Assembly: GCA_963666415.2 (NCBI GenBank)
Contig: CAXXPD010000002.1
Location: 930,001 to 994,000, forward strand
Reading direction: 5' to 3'
Source of the DNA: Bin87 sp963666415
GTDB lineage: Bacteria; Chloroflexota; Dehalococcoidia; Lucifugimonadales; UBA3495
DNA: 64,000 nt
Numbering within the stretch: position 1 is the stretch's first letter; the number at the start of each line of letters is the position of its first letter. Position numbers and translations under genes: made by a program. Shown piece after piece: positions 45,571-54,011 of this stretch. The notes below the pieces were generated by a model. That model saw only the letters and a list, made by a program, of their open reading frames with translations, ran no database searches and was not told the DNA's origin.

Positions 45571-46002
45571 TTATTCGGCGTTGCCGACCTGAGCCTGATG
45601 GGGATGCTGGTCGCCGGCGTACACACGCAGCTTCCGGAGCATATGCCGCCCCAGCTTGTTGGATGGCAGCATACCCTTGACTGCCAGTTGCACGACACGC
45701 TCAGGGCGTTCTTCCAGCATGTCGCGCAAGATGAACGATTTCAGGTTGCCAACATAGCCGCTGTGCCGATAGTATATTTTCTGCATCAGCTTGCGTCCGG
45801 TGATGCGCACGTTGCTGGCATTGATTACTACTACGTGGTCGCCGGAGATGACGTGAGGCGTGTACGTCGGCTGGTCTTTGCCCTGCAAAACAATGGCAAC
45901 CTGCCGAGCCAATCGACCCAGGCTGACGCCGGTGGCGTCAATCACCCGCCAGTTGTCCGGCAGGTCAGAGGCTTTGGCGAAGTAAGTGCTAGTGCGTTTC
46001 AT
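45571..46002 (-). CDS. rplM: 50S ribosomal protein L13
   Basis: 143 residues with DATGVSLGRLARQVAIVLQG, GDHVVVINASNVRITGRKL and RHSGYVGNLKS; the GMLPSNKLGRHMLRKLRVY motif is typical. Its start overlaps the 3' end of truA by 14 bases, implying coupled translation. Early-assembly 50S protein. Confidence 0.97.
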   Translation of the reverse strand: MKRTSTYFAKASDLPDNWRVIDATGVSLGRLARQVAIVLQGKDQPTYTPHVISGDHVVVINASNVRITGRKLMQKIYYRHSGYVGNLKSFILRDMLEERPERVVQLAVKGMLPSNKLGRHMLRKLRVYAGDQHPHQAQVGNAE

Positions 46003-46813
46003 CGTGGTTGGTTACCTTTAGTATGTGGTCGTATTCAGGGTAGTGTACCGACATGAGGCAAAGCCCATGCGCAGGAAGGGTGGGAATTTGGCGAGGTACC
46101 GGGCTTCTTCCTGCCAAGGCTTCAGCCATGGCGTGAATTGGTTGTCGGCCTCGGCCTATTTCAATCAATACTGCGTTTACTCGTCTGATTTGATACCTTA
46201 GAAAACCGTTTGCCGCGCATTTGATTACGATGACATCCTCGTTGGCTGGGTTTTGGAGCACCTGCCACTCGCAAACCCACCGTACCGCGCTGCGTTGAGC
46301 CGGGTGTCCTGTCGCGATTTTACGAAAGTCGCGGATCCCGGTCAGGCTTCTGGCCGCCTGTGCCATCGCCGGAAGGTTCAAGGGTTCTGGCACACGGTGA
46401 TGGGTGTTGCGAAGCAAAGGCGATGGCGTCGTCCGATTCAGGATGCTGTATTGGTAGACCCGACGAGTGGCGCTGCGCCGCGCATGAAACCCGTGCGGAA
46501 CCGCATCCACCCTGATCGCTCTGATTGCATCCGGCAGGTAATGATTCACGGCCCGCAGAAACACGTCTGTTCCGTAAGGCTTGTCCGTGATGAAATCCAC
46601 TACCTGACCACAGGCGTGTGCCCCCGCGTCAGTCCGGCTCGCCCCCCTTATTCGGGTTGCTGCGCCCGTTAGTCTGGAGATTGCCGACTCCAACTCTCCC
46701 TGGATAGTGGGAGTGCCGGCTTGCAATTGGAATCCGGCGTAGTTGGTGCCGTCATAGGCCACCGTCAGGGCGATGCGCCGGCAATTTTCGGCGTCATTGC
46801 ATTGGGATGTCAA
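45989..46813 (-). CDS. truA: tRNA pseudouridine synthase A
   Basis: Makes pseudouridine at tRNA positions 38-40. The 274 residues contain VAYDGTNYAGFQLQAG, the catalytic Asp in GASRTDAGAHACGQVVDF, and FHARRSATRRVYQYSILNR; the C-terminal CAANGFLRYQIRRVNAVLIEIG is characteristic. Placement between rplQ and rplM is common in bacteria. Confidence 0.95.
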   Translation of the reverse strand: MTSQCNDAENCRRIALTVAYDGTNYAGFQLQAGTPTIQGELESAISRLTGAATRIRGASRTDAGAHACGQVVDFITDKPYGTDVFLRAVNHYLPDAIRAIRVDAVPHGFHARRSATRRVYQYSILNRTTPSPLLRNTHHRVPEPLNLPAMAQAARSLTGIRDFRKIATGHPAQRSAVRWVCEWQVLQNPANEDVIVIKCAANGFLRYQIRRVNAVLIEIGRGRQPIHAMAEALAGRSPVPRQIPTLPAHGLCLMSVHYPEYDHILKVTNHDETH

Positions 46814-46864
46814 GTTGTCAATCTCGTTATGGCAATTCCTCTATCAACCGTATTCGGGGTTCGG

Positions 46865-47218
46865 TTAGACTAATTCGATAACCGCCATGTAGGCGCCATC
46901 GCCCTGTCGCGGCCCCAGTTTGATGATGCGGGTGTAACCGCCGGGCCGTTCCGCGTAGCGCGGGCCCAGGTCGTCGAAAACCTTGGCAACGGTATCTTTA
47001 TGAGGTACCTGGCGCAGGGCGATGCGCCGGTTGTGCAACGTCCCATTTTTGCCATGGGTGATGAGTTTTTCGGCCATCACCCGTGTTTCCTTGGCCTTGG
47101 CTAGCGTGGTGGTGATGCGCTCATGCTCGATGAGGTCGACCGTCAAGCCGCGCAAAAGTGCCTTACGTTGGTCTTTGTACCGGCTCAACTTCCGGCCGGT
47201 AACGCGGTGCGATGGCAT
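46865..47218 (-). CDS. rplQ: 50S ribosomal protein L17
   Basis: 117 residues starting MPSHRVTGRKLSRYKDQRKA, with TLAKAKETRVMAEKLITHGK and a GPRQGDGAYMAVIELV end. It begins 2 bases after the rpoA stop, so translation is likely coupled. Confidence 0.97.
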   Translation of the reverse strand: MPSHRVTGRKLSRYKDQRKALLRGLTVDLIEHERITTTLAKAKETRVMAEKLITHGKNGTLHNRRIALRQVPHKDTVAKVFDDLGPRYAERPGGYTRIIKLGPRQGDGAYMAVIELV

Positions 47219-47220
47219 AA

Positions 47221-48309
47221 CTAGTCTCCGTCATCCTCGTAATCGAGGTTATCATCATCGTCTTCGGGGTCGAATACCAAGGGGCCGTCCGGCACGGTAA
47301 ATGACTCATCATCGCGATCGCCGTCAACGGAGTCGCCGGCCATCCGGGGCGGCATTACACCCAGTTCGTCCAGTTTGCCCTGGAGTTCTTCGAGCGATTT
47401 TTGACCAAAATTGCGAATCGCCAGCAGGTCTTCGCTGCTCAAATCGAGCACCTGACCAACCCGGTCCAGTTTTGCCCGTTTCAGGCAATTCAGGGTTCGG
47501 GAGGACAAGTCCAGCCGTTCAATCGGCATCAGGTAAACTTCAGATGCCACCGGCAGGTTGGAGGTGTCCAGGGGCGAGTCGGGAGGCCGGCTGAGCTGGT
47601 TGAACATAAAGAAATGTTGCACCAGATTCTCGGAGGCTTCCTGAATTGCCGACAATGGAGTAACGGCTCCATCGGTCCATACCTGCAGGATCAGGCGTTC
47701 CCAGTCCGTCTGCTGGCCGACCATCATCCTTTCCACCGAGTATTCGACCCGGCGAACCGGATTGTAGATGGCGTCGACCGGTAGCACGCCCACCGGCAGT
47801 CCCATCATGTTGTCCGCCTGCGACACCTGCTGGTAGCCCTTGCCGGACTCCACGTTGAATTCCACGGACAGTGAAACGTCAGGGTTGTCCAAGGTGGCAA
47901 GGTGCAGCTCTGGGTTCACAATCTGATAGTCGCTGGCGGTGGAAATATCGCCGGCGCAAACCCGTCCCTCGCCGGTTATATCAAGCCGCATCTTGCCGGT
48001 GCGCTTGGTAATGGCGTGGATCCGGATGCGTTTCACGCTGAGCAGGAGGTCCATAACCTCCTCTTTCACGCCTGGGATGACGGTGTACTCATGCGGCACG
48101 CCGTCAATCTTGACCCAGGTGATGGCAGTGCCCTCAATCGAGCTTAGCAGCAATCGCCGCAAAGGGTTGCCGACGGTGGTGGCGAATCCGCGTTCCAGCG
48201 GTTCCAGCGCGATGCACGCGAAGGTATCTGTGCTTTCAATTACCCGGATCGCCGGAACCGGCACTTCGGGTTCGGAATCCCGCATTTGTGGGAACTGGGT
48301 GTTTATCAT
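47221..48309 (-). CDS. rpoA: RNA polymerase alpha subunit
   Basis: 362 residues. The N-terminal assembly domain has LERGFATTVGNPLRRLLLSS and the GVPHEYTVIPGVKEEVMDLL strand; the C-terminal DNA- and activator-contacting domain has LDLSSRTLNCLKRAKLDRVG and NFGQKSLEELQGKLDELG. After it comes an extra acidic tail of about 45 residues (EDDDDNLDYEDDGD at the end), longer than in most bacteria. It starts 8 bases after the rpsD stop. Confidence 0.97.
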   Translation of the reverse strand: MINTQFPQMRDSEPEVPVPAIRVIESTDTFACIALEPLERGFATTVGNPLRRLLLSSIEGTAITWVKIDGVPHEYTVIPGVKEEVMDLLLSVKRIRIHAITKRTGKMRLDITGEGRVCAGDISTASDYQIVNPELHLATLDNPDVSLSVEFNVESGKGYQQVSQADNMMGLPVGVLPVDAIYNPVRRVEYSVERMMVGQQTDWERLILQVWTDGAVTPLSAIQEASENLVQHFFMFNQLSRPPDSPLDTSNLPVASEVYLMPIERLDLSSRTLNCLKRAKLDRVGQVLDLSSEDLLAIRNFGQKSLEELQGKLDELGVMPPRMAGDSVDGDRDDESFTVPDGPLVFDPEDDDDNLDYEDDGD

Positions 48310-48317
48310 TCAGGCGC

Positions 48318-48944
48318 TTACCTTGAGTAGAACTCGACGATGAGACGAGAATTGATGGTGTCCGGCAACTCGTTGTCCGGAGGCAGCGAGACGACCTGGC
48401 CAACCATCGCGGTGAGGTCCAGTGTGAGCCAGCTGGGGAGTGTTCGCTTGGGCAGCCCTTCGGTGCGTTCCGCGAAGAAATCCCGCTGGCGGGATGATTC
48501 GGTCCAGGCCACGGATTGCCCCGGCGTTACCATAAAAGAAGGTATGTCGGTTTTGCGCCCGTTGACGGTGAAATGGCCGTGCTGAACCATTTGGCGGGCC
48601 TGCTTGCGCGAATCGGCAAACCCCAGCAGGAAAACCACGTTGTCCAGCCGACGTTCCAGCGTTCGCAGCAGGTTGTTGCCGGAGATTCCCGGAGTGTTGA
48701 ACGCGTCCGTCATGTACTTGCGGAACTGGCCTTCCATCACGCCATACATCTGGCGCGCCTTCTGCTTCTCGCGCAGGTGAACTCCGTAGTCGGATACCCG
48801 ACGCCGACGGTTGCCGCCGCCTCCGGGTGGAATATGACGACGCTCAATGGCGCAACGCGGTGAGAAGCAGCGGTCGCCCTTCAGGAAGAGTTTCTCCCCG
48901 GCACGGCGGCAAAGGCGACAGGATGGTCCGGTATATCTGCCCAT
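48318..48944 (-). CDS. rpsD: 30S ribosomal protein S4
   Basis: 208 residues. The N-terminal zinc form is present, with four Cys in CRLCRRAGEKLFLKGDRC and CFSPRCAIERR. The S4 RNA-binding domain follows (RRLDNVVFLLGFADSRKQAR, HGHFTVNGRKTDIPS). Initiates 30S assembly and in many bacteria represses its own operon. Confidence 0.97.
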   Translation of the reverse strand: MGRYTGPSCRLCRRAGEKLFLKGDRCFSPRCAIERRHIPPGGGGNRRRRVSDYGVHLREKQKARQMYGVMEGQFRKYMTDAFNTPGISGNNLLRTLERRLDNVVFLLGFADSRKQARQMVQHGHFTVNGRKTDIPSFMVTPGQSVAWTESSRQRDFFAERTEGLPKRTLPSWLTLDLTAMVGQVVSLPPDNELPDTINSRLIVEFYSR

Positions 48945-48992
48945 ATTTAGTCAGTCCGTAGGGGGTGTCAGAGAGAGAGGGAATCGGCGGAA

Positions 48993-49376
48993 TTATACGC
49001 GCCGACGTTTGGGGGGCCGTACGCCGTTGTGAGGAATCGGGGTAACGTCCCGGATGCTGCTTACGTTCAGTCCGGCAGCTTGCAGTGCGCGGATGGCCGG
49101 TTCACGGCCTGAGCCCGGGCCCTTGATGTACACGTCGATGTAACGCATACCCATGTCAACCCCGCGGCGGGCTGCCTGTTCTGCCGCACGTTGGGCGGCG
49201 AAGGCCGTGCCTTTGCGCGAACCGCGGAATCCGGCGGTGCCGGAACTGGTGGACGCCACCACGTTTCCTTCCGGGTCTGTGATGCTCACCAGCGTATTGT
49301 TGAACGTGGAGTAGATATAAGCGCGGCCCTGTGGAATGGACCGGCGCTCGCGTCGGCGGGTTCGGGGTCTAGGCAT
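48993..49376 (-). CDS. rpsK: 30S ribosomal protein S11
   Basis: 127 residues: AYIYSTFNNTLVSITDPEGN, SSGTAGFRGSRKGTAFAAQR, GPGSGREPAIRALQAAGLNV and the basic end VRPPKRRRV. A standard alpha-operon member, 63 bp after rpsM. Confidence 0.97.
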   Translation of the reverse strand: MPRPRTRRRERRSIPQGRAYIYSTFNNTLVSITDPEGNVVASTSSGTAGFRGSRKGTAFAAQRAAEQAARRGVDMGMRYIDVYIKGPGSGREPAIRALQAAGLNVSSIRDVTPIPHNGVRPPKRRRV

Positions 49377-49439
49377 GGGTTGTTACCTCGGTGTGGTTCT
49401 GGGAGCCGGGTGCAATGGCAGGCAAAGCACCAGCCGTTG

Positions 49440-49832
49440 TTACTTCTTGCCGGCAGTGCGACGTCCGCGACCAGCCACGGTGCGGCGTGCGCCCTTGCGA
49501 GAACGGGCGTTGGTGCGCGTGCGCTGCCCGTGTACCGGCAGGTTGCGACGGTGGCGCAGGCCACGGTAGCTACCGATGTCGATGAGCCGCCGTATATTCT
49601 CGTTGTGTTCCCGGCGCAGGTCACCTTCCGTGATGTAATCCTGGTCGACGATGACGCGGATGCGGTCGAGTTGATCCTCATCCAAATCGCTCATACGGGG
49701 CGGCATTTCCATATCGAGATTAGCCTTGCCGACTATCTCGATGGCTTTGGTCGGGCCGATTCCGTAGATGCTGCGCAGCGCGATGTGGGCGCGCTTGCGG
49801 TCTGGAACGTCAACTCCGGCGATACGAACCAT
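49440..49832 (-). CDS. rpsM: 30S ribosomal protein S13
   Basis: 130 residues starting MVRIAGVDVPDRKRAHIALR; an upstream in-frame extension to 49934 is rejected because it lacks the normal N-terminus and overlaps rpmJ. Other motifs are YGIGPTKAIEIVGKANLD and GLRHRRNLPVHGQRTRTNAR. It contacts the 50S subunit at bridge B1. Confidence 0.97.
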   Translation of the reverse strand: MVRIAGVDVPDRKRAHIALRSIYGIGPTKAIEIVGKANLDMEMPPRMSDLDEDQLDRIRVIVDQDYITEGDLRREHNENIRRLIDIGSYRGLRHRRNLPVHGQRTRTNARSRKGARRTVAGRGRRTAGKK

Positions 49833-49881
49833 GGGGATACTCCTCGGTATTGAATGTTGCGACCGACGACCGGGCCCGGGG

Positions 49882-49995
49882 TTAACCCTGGCGCTGGACG
49901 TGCTTGCTGTTGACGCAAATAATGCGGACAACACCCTTGCGGCGAATTATCTGACAACGGTCGCAGCGTGGTTTAACGGATGCTGATACTTTCAT
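49882..49995 (-). CDS. rpmJ: 50S ribosomal protein L36
   Basis: A 37-residue protein: MKVSASVKPRCDRCQIIRRK, then GVVRIICVNSKHVQRQG. The zinc ligands are Cys11, Cys14, Cys27 and His32, so this is the zinc-containing form. It fills the usual place between infA and rpsM. It is short but unmistakable by sequence and position. Confidence 0.96.
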   Translation of the reverse strand: MKVSASVKPRCDRCQIIRRKGVVRIICVNSKHVQRQG

Positions 49996-50015
49996 TGGAA
50001 TTCACCGATCCCGGT

Positions 50016-50234
50016 TTACTTGAAGCGATAGGTGATACGCCCGCGGGTCAGGTCGTAGGGAGATAGCTCAACCAGAACCCGGTCGCCGGGTAGCACGCGG
50101 ATGAAGTGCATCCGAATCTTTCCAGAAACGTGGGCCAAAACCTGGTGATCATTAGGCAACTCCACACGGAACATTCCATTGGGGAGCGCCTGGGTTACCT
50201 GAGCTTCTACTTCGATTGCTTCTTTCTTAGCCAT
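50016..50234 (-). CDS. infA: Translation initiation factor IF-1
   Basis: 72 residues forming one S1-type OB fold: EAQVTQALPNGMFRVELPND, VLAHVSGKIRMHFIRVLPGD and VELSPYDLTRGRITYRFK. IF-1 binds the 30S A site during initiation. It lies 20 bp before rpmJ and 61 bp after map. Confidence 0.97.
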   Translation of the reverse strand: MAKKEAIEVEAQVTQALPNGMFRVELPNDHQVLAHVSGKIRMHFIRVLPGDRVLVELSPYDLTRGRITYRFK

Positions 50235-50295
50235 AATTTAGCCTGCCTTCGCCTTGGTTGCTCAGCGAGCTTCCTCCGGCGGTGTGGGGAACTTA

Positions 50296-51105
50296 TTAAT
50301 CGTGCAACGTCAAGATTTTCGGGCCGTCCTGGGTTATTGCCAACGTGTGTTCGAAATGAGCGGACAGCGCGCCATCGGCAGTTACCACCGTCCAGTCGTC
50401 GTCCAGTATCTGTGCGTCGTGGGTGCCCAGATTGAGCATGGGCTCGATACAGATGCACATACCCGGCCGCAGCAGTACACCCTTGCCGGGTTCGCCGTAA
50501 TTGGGAACTTGCGGGTCTTCGTGCAGGAACCGTCCCACGCCGTGGCCCACAAACTGACGCACTACCCCGTAGCCGAGAGGTTCGGCGTAGCCCTGTACGG
50601 CGGCACCAATGTCGCCGATGCGGTTGCCCGGCTGAGCGGCCGCGATTCCGGCCATCAGACTCGATTCGGTGTCGGACATCAGGTTGAGGGCAGCCTCGCT
50701 AACTTCGCCGACGGCCACCGAAATGGCAGCGTCGCCAATGAAGCCGTCGATAGTGGCCCCCACATCCATTTTTATGATGTCTCCTTCCTTGAGCACACGT
50801 TTGCCGGGGATTCCGTGCACGATCTCCTCATTCACGGACGCACAAATGGCCGCCGGAAATCCTTGATAGTCAATAAAAGTTGGGACTGCTCCGTGGCTTC
50901 GGATGTGCCGATCGGCGATGCGGTTCAGTTCGCCGGTGGTAATCCCTGGCTCAACCGAAGTCTTCAGCAGGGACAAGGTCGAACCGACGATCGCGCCGGC
51001 TCTTTCCATTGCCTGCATCTCCCGGCGCGACTTGATCGTGATTCCCCCGGTATAAGAAGAGGGGGAATTGGAAGCGGTTTTGCGTTTTGGTGCGTTGTTC
51101 ACCAT
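50296..51105 (-). CDS. map: Methionine aminopeptidase, type I
   Basis: The enzyme removes the initiator Met from nascent proteins. The 269 residues have the metal-ligand motifs IIKMDVGATIDGFIGDAA (two Asp), GHGVGRFLHEDPQVPN (His), CICIEPMLNLG (Glu) and a final Glu in the HFEHTLAIT strand. An N-terminal stretch of about 20 residues (KRKTASNSPSS) precedes the core. The gap to adk is enlarged by a miniature IS66-like element. Confidence 0.95.
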   Translation of the reverse strand: MVNNAPKRKTASNSPSSYTGGITIKSRREMQAMERAGAIVGSTLSLLKTSVEPGITTGELNRIADRHIRSHGAVPTFIDYQGFPAAICASVNEEIVHGIPGKRVLKEGDIIKMDVGATIDGFIGDAAISVAVGEVSEAALNLMSDTESSLMAGIAAAQPGNRIGDIGAAVQGYAEPLGYGVVRQFVGHGVGRFLHEDPQVPNYGEPGKGVLLRPGMCICIEPMLNLGTHDAQILDDDWTVVTADGALSAHFEHTLAITQDGPKILTLHD

Positions 51106-51153
51106 TCTGATTATACCTCAAATCCGTTCCCATTGGAACGAATCAGGCTACAC

Positions 51154-51267
51154 GTAACTGTTCACGTTTGAGGGGACGAGATCGGTTTGCAAAACAGATT
51201 CTGTGCTTGGCCACCCATCCACAACCAGTCGGAAAGGCCGGAGATCCCCTCAAGTCTGAACAGTTAC
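51154..51267. mobile_element. 114-bp IS66-like miniature inverted-repeat element (MITE)
   Basis: Both ends are inverted copies of GTAACTGTTCA...TTGAGGGGA, close to the IS66 terminus GTAACAGTTCAGACTTGGAG found in this window. A perfect 8-bp target duplication GGCTACAC (51146-51153, 51268-51275) matches IS66 behaviour. It has no coding capacity and was presumably moved by an IS66 transposase. It lies at the adk 3' end. Confidence 0.88.
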
Positions 51268-51939
51268 GGCTACACATGCACCCAGGGCCAACAGCACCGA
51301 CTCGTTGACGGCCTCGACCGCCCCTTCGCCGGGAATGTTCGCGAGCACCCCACGTGCTTGATAAAAACCCAGCACCGGCGCCGTTTCCTGGTGGTATACG
51401 CTGATGCGGTTGGCCACGGCCTCGGTCGTATCGTCATCCCGCTGGTAAATGTCGCCGCCATCCGGGCAGTCGTCGCACCGTTCTGGCGCGGTTCCGGTGG
51501 CGGAGTTTCGGGCAAAGGGTTTCTGGCAACTCCGACAAATGTAGCGGTTGCTGAGTCTCCGGACCAGCTCATCGTCTTCCACGCTAATGTGAATGACCCG
51601 ATCGATGTGCCGACCAGATTCAGTAAGGGCCTGGTCCAATGCTTCAGCCTGAGTGACGTTGCGGGGGAATCCGTCCAGCAGGAAACCATCCGAATCAGCC
51701 ATTTGGTTGATACGGTCCATCACCATGCCGATGGTTATTTCATCCGGCACCAGAACGCCCCGGTTCATATAACCACGCGCCAATTCGCCAAGCTCGGTGC
51801 CGTTGGACAGGTGGTGTCGAAACAAATCGCCGGAACTGACGTGCTCCACCTGTAACTGCTCCTTGAGCAGTTGGGCTTGTGTTCCCTTGCCGGCGCCTGG
51901 AGGCCCGAAAAGGACGAGTTTAAGACCACTGGTGGTCAT
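51250..51939 (-). CDS. adk: Adenylate kinase with C-terminus altered by a MITE
   Basis: Interconverts ATP+AMP and two ADP. The 229 residues show the P-loop FGPPGAGKGTQAQLL, the NMP-binding DGFPRNVTQAEAL, and a zinc-type lid with four Cys (CRSCQKPF and CDDC). The last five residues (VTVQT) and the stop are supplied by the inserted element. If it is removed with one target copy, the protein ends LLALGACVA with a TGA at once. The change is small and at the extreme end, so activity is probably kept. It overlaps secY by 4 bases. Confidence 0.94.
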   Translation of the reverse strand: MTTSGLKLVLFGPPGAGKGTQAQLLKEQLQVEHVSSGDLFRHHLSNGTELGELARGYMNRGVLVPDEITIGMVMDRINQMADSDGFLLDGFPRNVTQAEALDQALTESGRHIDRVIHISVEDDELVRRLSNRYICRSCQKPFARNSATGTAPERCDDCPDGGDIYQRDDDTTEAVANRISVYHQETAPVLGFYQARGVLANIPGEGAVEAVNESVLLALGACVAVTVQT

Positions 51940-53267
51940 CGCATGAATCCTTCGTAGTTGCGCATCATCAACTGCGCTTCCAGTTGTCGCAACGTGTCCA
52001 GGCCAACACCAACCATAATCAACAGGCTGGTGCTGCTCAGCGCGATGGCTTCCACGTTGGTCACCAGCGATGCCAGGTACGGCACTATCGCAATGAATCC
52101 CAGGAATAACGCGCCACCCATCGTGAGGCGAACAATCACCCGGTTGAGATAATCCTGGGTTGGTCGGCCCGGCCGGATGCCAAGCACGAACCCGCCATTG
52201 CGCTGGAGGTTTTCGGCGATGCTTTGTTGCTGGAACACCACCAACGTGTAAAAGAAGGTGAACGCAACGACCAGGACGAAGGCCAGCACCCAGTAGATGG
52301 GGCCAGTGGGGCTGAGGGCGACCTGTAGATTGCCCGCCAAGTTGCCGAGGAACCCGCCCGCCGAAGTCAGATACTGGGCGACGGTGCCGGGCAGAATCAC
52401 GATGGAGAAGGCGAAAATCAGCGGGATCATACCGGCCGAGTTGATGCGCAGCGGTATGTATGACGAGCCGGATTGTCGATACATTTGCCCGCCTCGGAAT
52501 ATGCTGCGGCCATACTGCACCGGTATCCGGCGGTGCGCTTCGTTGAACACCACGATGAGCGCGACAATGAGTACCCCAATCAGGGCGAAGAAGAACACCC
52601 CGATAATATTGTCGCGGTCCAGGAACCCCTGCGCCAGCAACCCGGGGAATCCAACCACAATTCCGGCGAAGATGATCAGCGAAATGCCGTTGCCAATGCC
52701 CCGTTCCGTGATGAGTTCACCCAGCCAGACCAGGAACATGGTGCCAGCTGTCATCGACAGAATGGCCGCTATCGTAGGAAGCAGGGCGTCGCCGGTGAAC
52801 CCGACGTTGGTCAGCACGTTGGCCTGCTGCAGCAACACCAGCTGCGCAAAGGCCTGCGCGAAGGCGATGGGGACTGTGGCCCAATGAACGATCCGGTTGA
52901 TTTTGACACGGCCGGCTTCGCCCTCTCGCGACATGTTTTGCAGTGTCGGGATAACCGGGGTCAGCAGCTGCATGATGATGGACGCGGTGATATAAGGGAA
53001 GACACCCAGCGCCACGATACTCATCCGCCGCAGGGCGCCACCCGAAAACAGGTCCAGGAATCCCAGCAACTGGTTATTGCTGAACAGGTTTTCCAGCGCC
53101 GCGTCATCCAGCCCAGGAATCGGTATATGAGCAACCAGCCGGTACAGGGCCAGCATACCCAGAGTAAACAGTATCTTGGTGCGAAGATCTGGCAGGCTGA
53201 ACGCGTCAAACGCAGCCTGAATTAACCTGGGCCACCGGCCGCCACCCTGCACCTCTGACTGTATCAT
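51936..53267 (-). CDS. secY: Preprotein translocase subunit SecY
   Basis: 443 residues with ten expected membrane helices forming the Sec channel. Motifs: HIPIPGLDDAAL, LLGFLDLFSGGALRRMSIVALGVFPYITASIIMQLL, MFLVWLGELITERGIGNGIS (plug/lateral-gate region) and RRIPVQYGRSIFRGG. The usual place between rplO and adk; the stop overlaps the adk start. Confidence 0.97.
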   Translation of the reverse strand: MIQSEVQGGGRWPRLIQAAFDAFSLPDLRTKILFTLGMLALYRLVAHIPIPGLDDAALENLFSNNQLLGFLDLFSGGALRRMSIVALGVFPYITASIIMQLLTPVIPTLQNMSREGEAGRVKINRIVHWATVPIAFAQAFAQLVLLQQANVLTNVGFTGDALLPTIAAILSMTAGTMFLVWLGELITERGIGNGISLIIFAGIVVGFPGLLAQGFLDRDNIIGVFFFALIGVLIVALIVVFNEAHRRIPVQYGRSIFRGGQMYRQSGSSYIPLRINSAGMIPLIFAFSIVILPGTVAQYLTSAGGFLGNLAGNLQVALSPTGPIYWVLAFVLVVAFTFFYTLVVFQQQSIAENLQRNGGFVLGIRPGRPTQDYLNRVIVRLTMGGALFLGFIAIVPYLASLVTNVEAIALSSTSLLIMVGVGLDTLRQLEAQLMMRNYEGFMR

Positions 53268-53305
53268 TGTTATCTGAAATCTAGCGCGATAGATATCTGG
53301 CTAGG

Positions 53306-53752
53306 TTATAGTTCCTCTACCGAGCCACCAGCGGCCTCGATTTTGGCGCGCGCCGATGCGGTGAACTTGTGCGCTGTTACGGTGAGGGCCCCGCTTAGTT
53401 CGCCATCACCAACCACCTTTACGGGCAGACGCGTGCGCCTGATAACACCCAACTGATGGAGCGTTTCCGGCGTAACGTGAGACCCCGCTTCAAACAGTTC
53501 CTGGAGGGTTGCCAGGCTAACCAGGGCGTAGTAAGTCTTATAGCGGTTGTTGAACCCCCGCTTCATCGGGAGTCCCTTGATCAACGGCAACTGCCCGCCT
53601 TCAAAGCCCGGCCGGAGGCCCCGTCCCGAACGGGATTTTTGGCCCTTCATACCCCGGCCGGCATAGGTGCCTCCGCCGGCCGCGTTTCCGCGTCCAATCC
53701 GTTTCCGGTTCCGACGTGCACCTTTCGGCGACGATATTTGGTGTTCCATCAT
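53306..53752 (-). CDS. rplO: 50S ribosomal protein L15
   Basis: 148 residues: RNRKRIGRGNAAGGGTYAGR, GQKSRSGRGLRPGFEGGQLP, and the C-terminal VTAHKFTASARAKIEAAGGS. It precedes secY by 38 bp. Confidence 0.97.
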   Translation of the reverse strand: MMEHQISSPKGARRNRKRIGRGNAAGGGTYAGRGMKGQKSRSGRGLRPGFEGGQLPLIKGLPMKRGFNNRYKTYYALVSLATLQELFEAGSHVTPETLHQLGVIRRTRLPVKVVGDGELSGALTVTAHKFTASARAKIEAAGGSVEEL

Positions 53753-53788
53753 GAGTGAGTGTGACTCCTGGCCGACTTCGACGGGCGG

Positions 53789-53974
53789 TTAGGACTGAGC
53801 AGGCTCTACGGTAACCAGGTGCTGCACCTTGTTAATCATACCGAGGATGGTCGGGCTGTCTTCGTGAACCACGGAATGGTTCAGTCGCTTCAAGCCCAAC
53901 GACTGCACGATCCGACGTTGATAAGAAGGCCGTCCGATACAGCTTTTTTTCCAGGTAATTTTTATCTGCGCCAT
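53789..53974 (-). CDS. rpmD: 50S ribosomal protein L30
   Basis: 61 residues from ATG 53974: MAQIKITWKKSCIGRPSYQR, then SLGLKRLNHSVVHEDSPTIL and GMINKVQHLVTVE. This start is chosen over a longer frame reading out of rpsE because it gives the standard L30 length and N-terminus. Confidence 0.95.
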   Translation of the reverse strand: MAQIKITWKKSCIGRPSYQRRIVQSLGLKRLNHSVVHEDSPTILGMINKVQHLVTVEPAQS

Positions 53975-54011
53975 ATTATATCTCGCACCATTTTTGCGAC
54001 CGACGGCAAAC

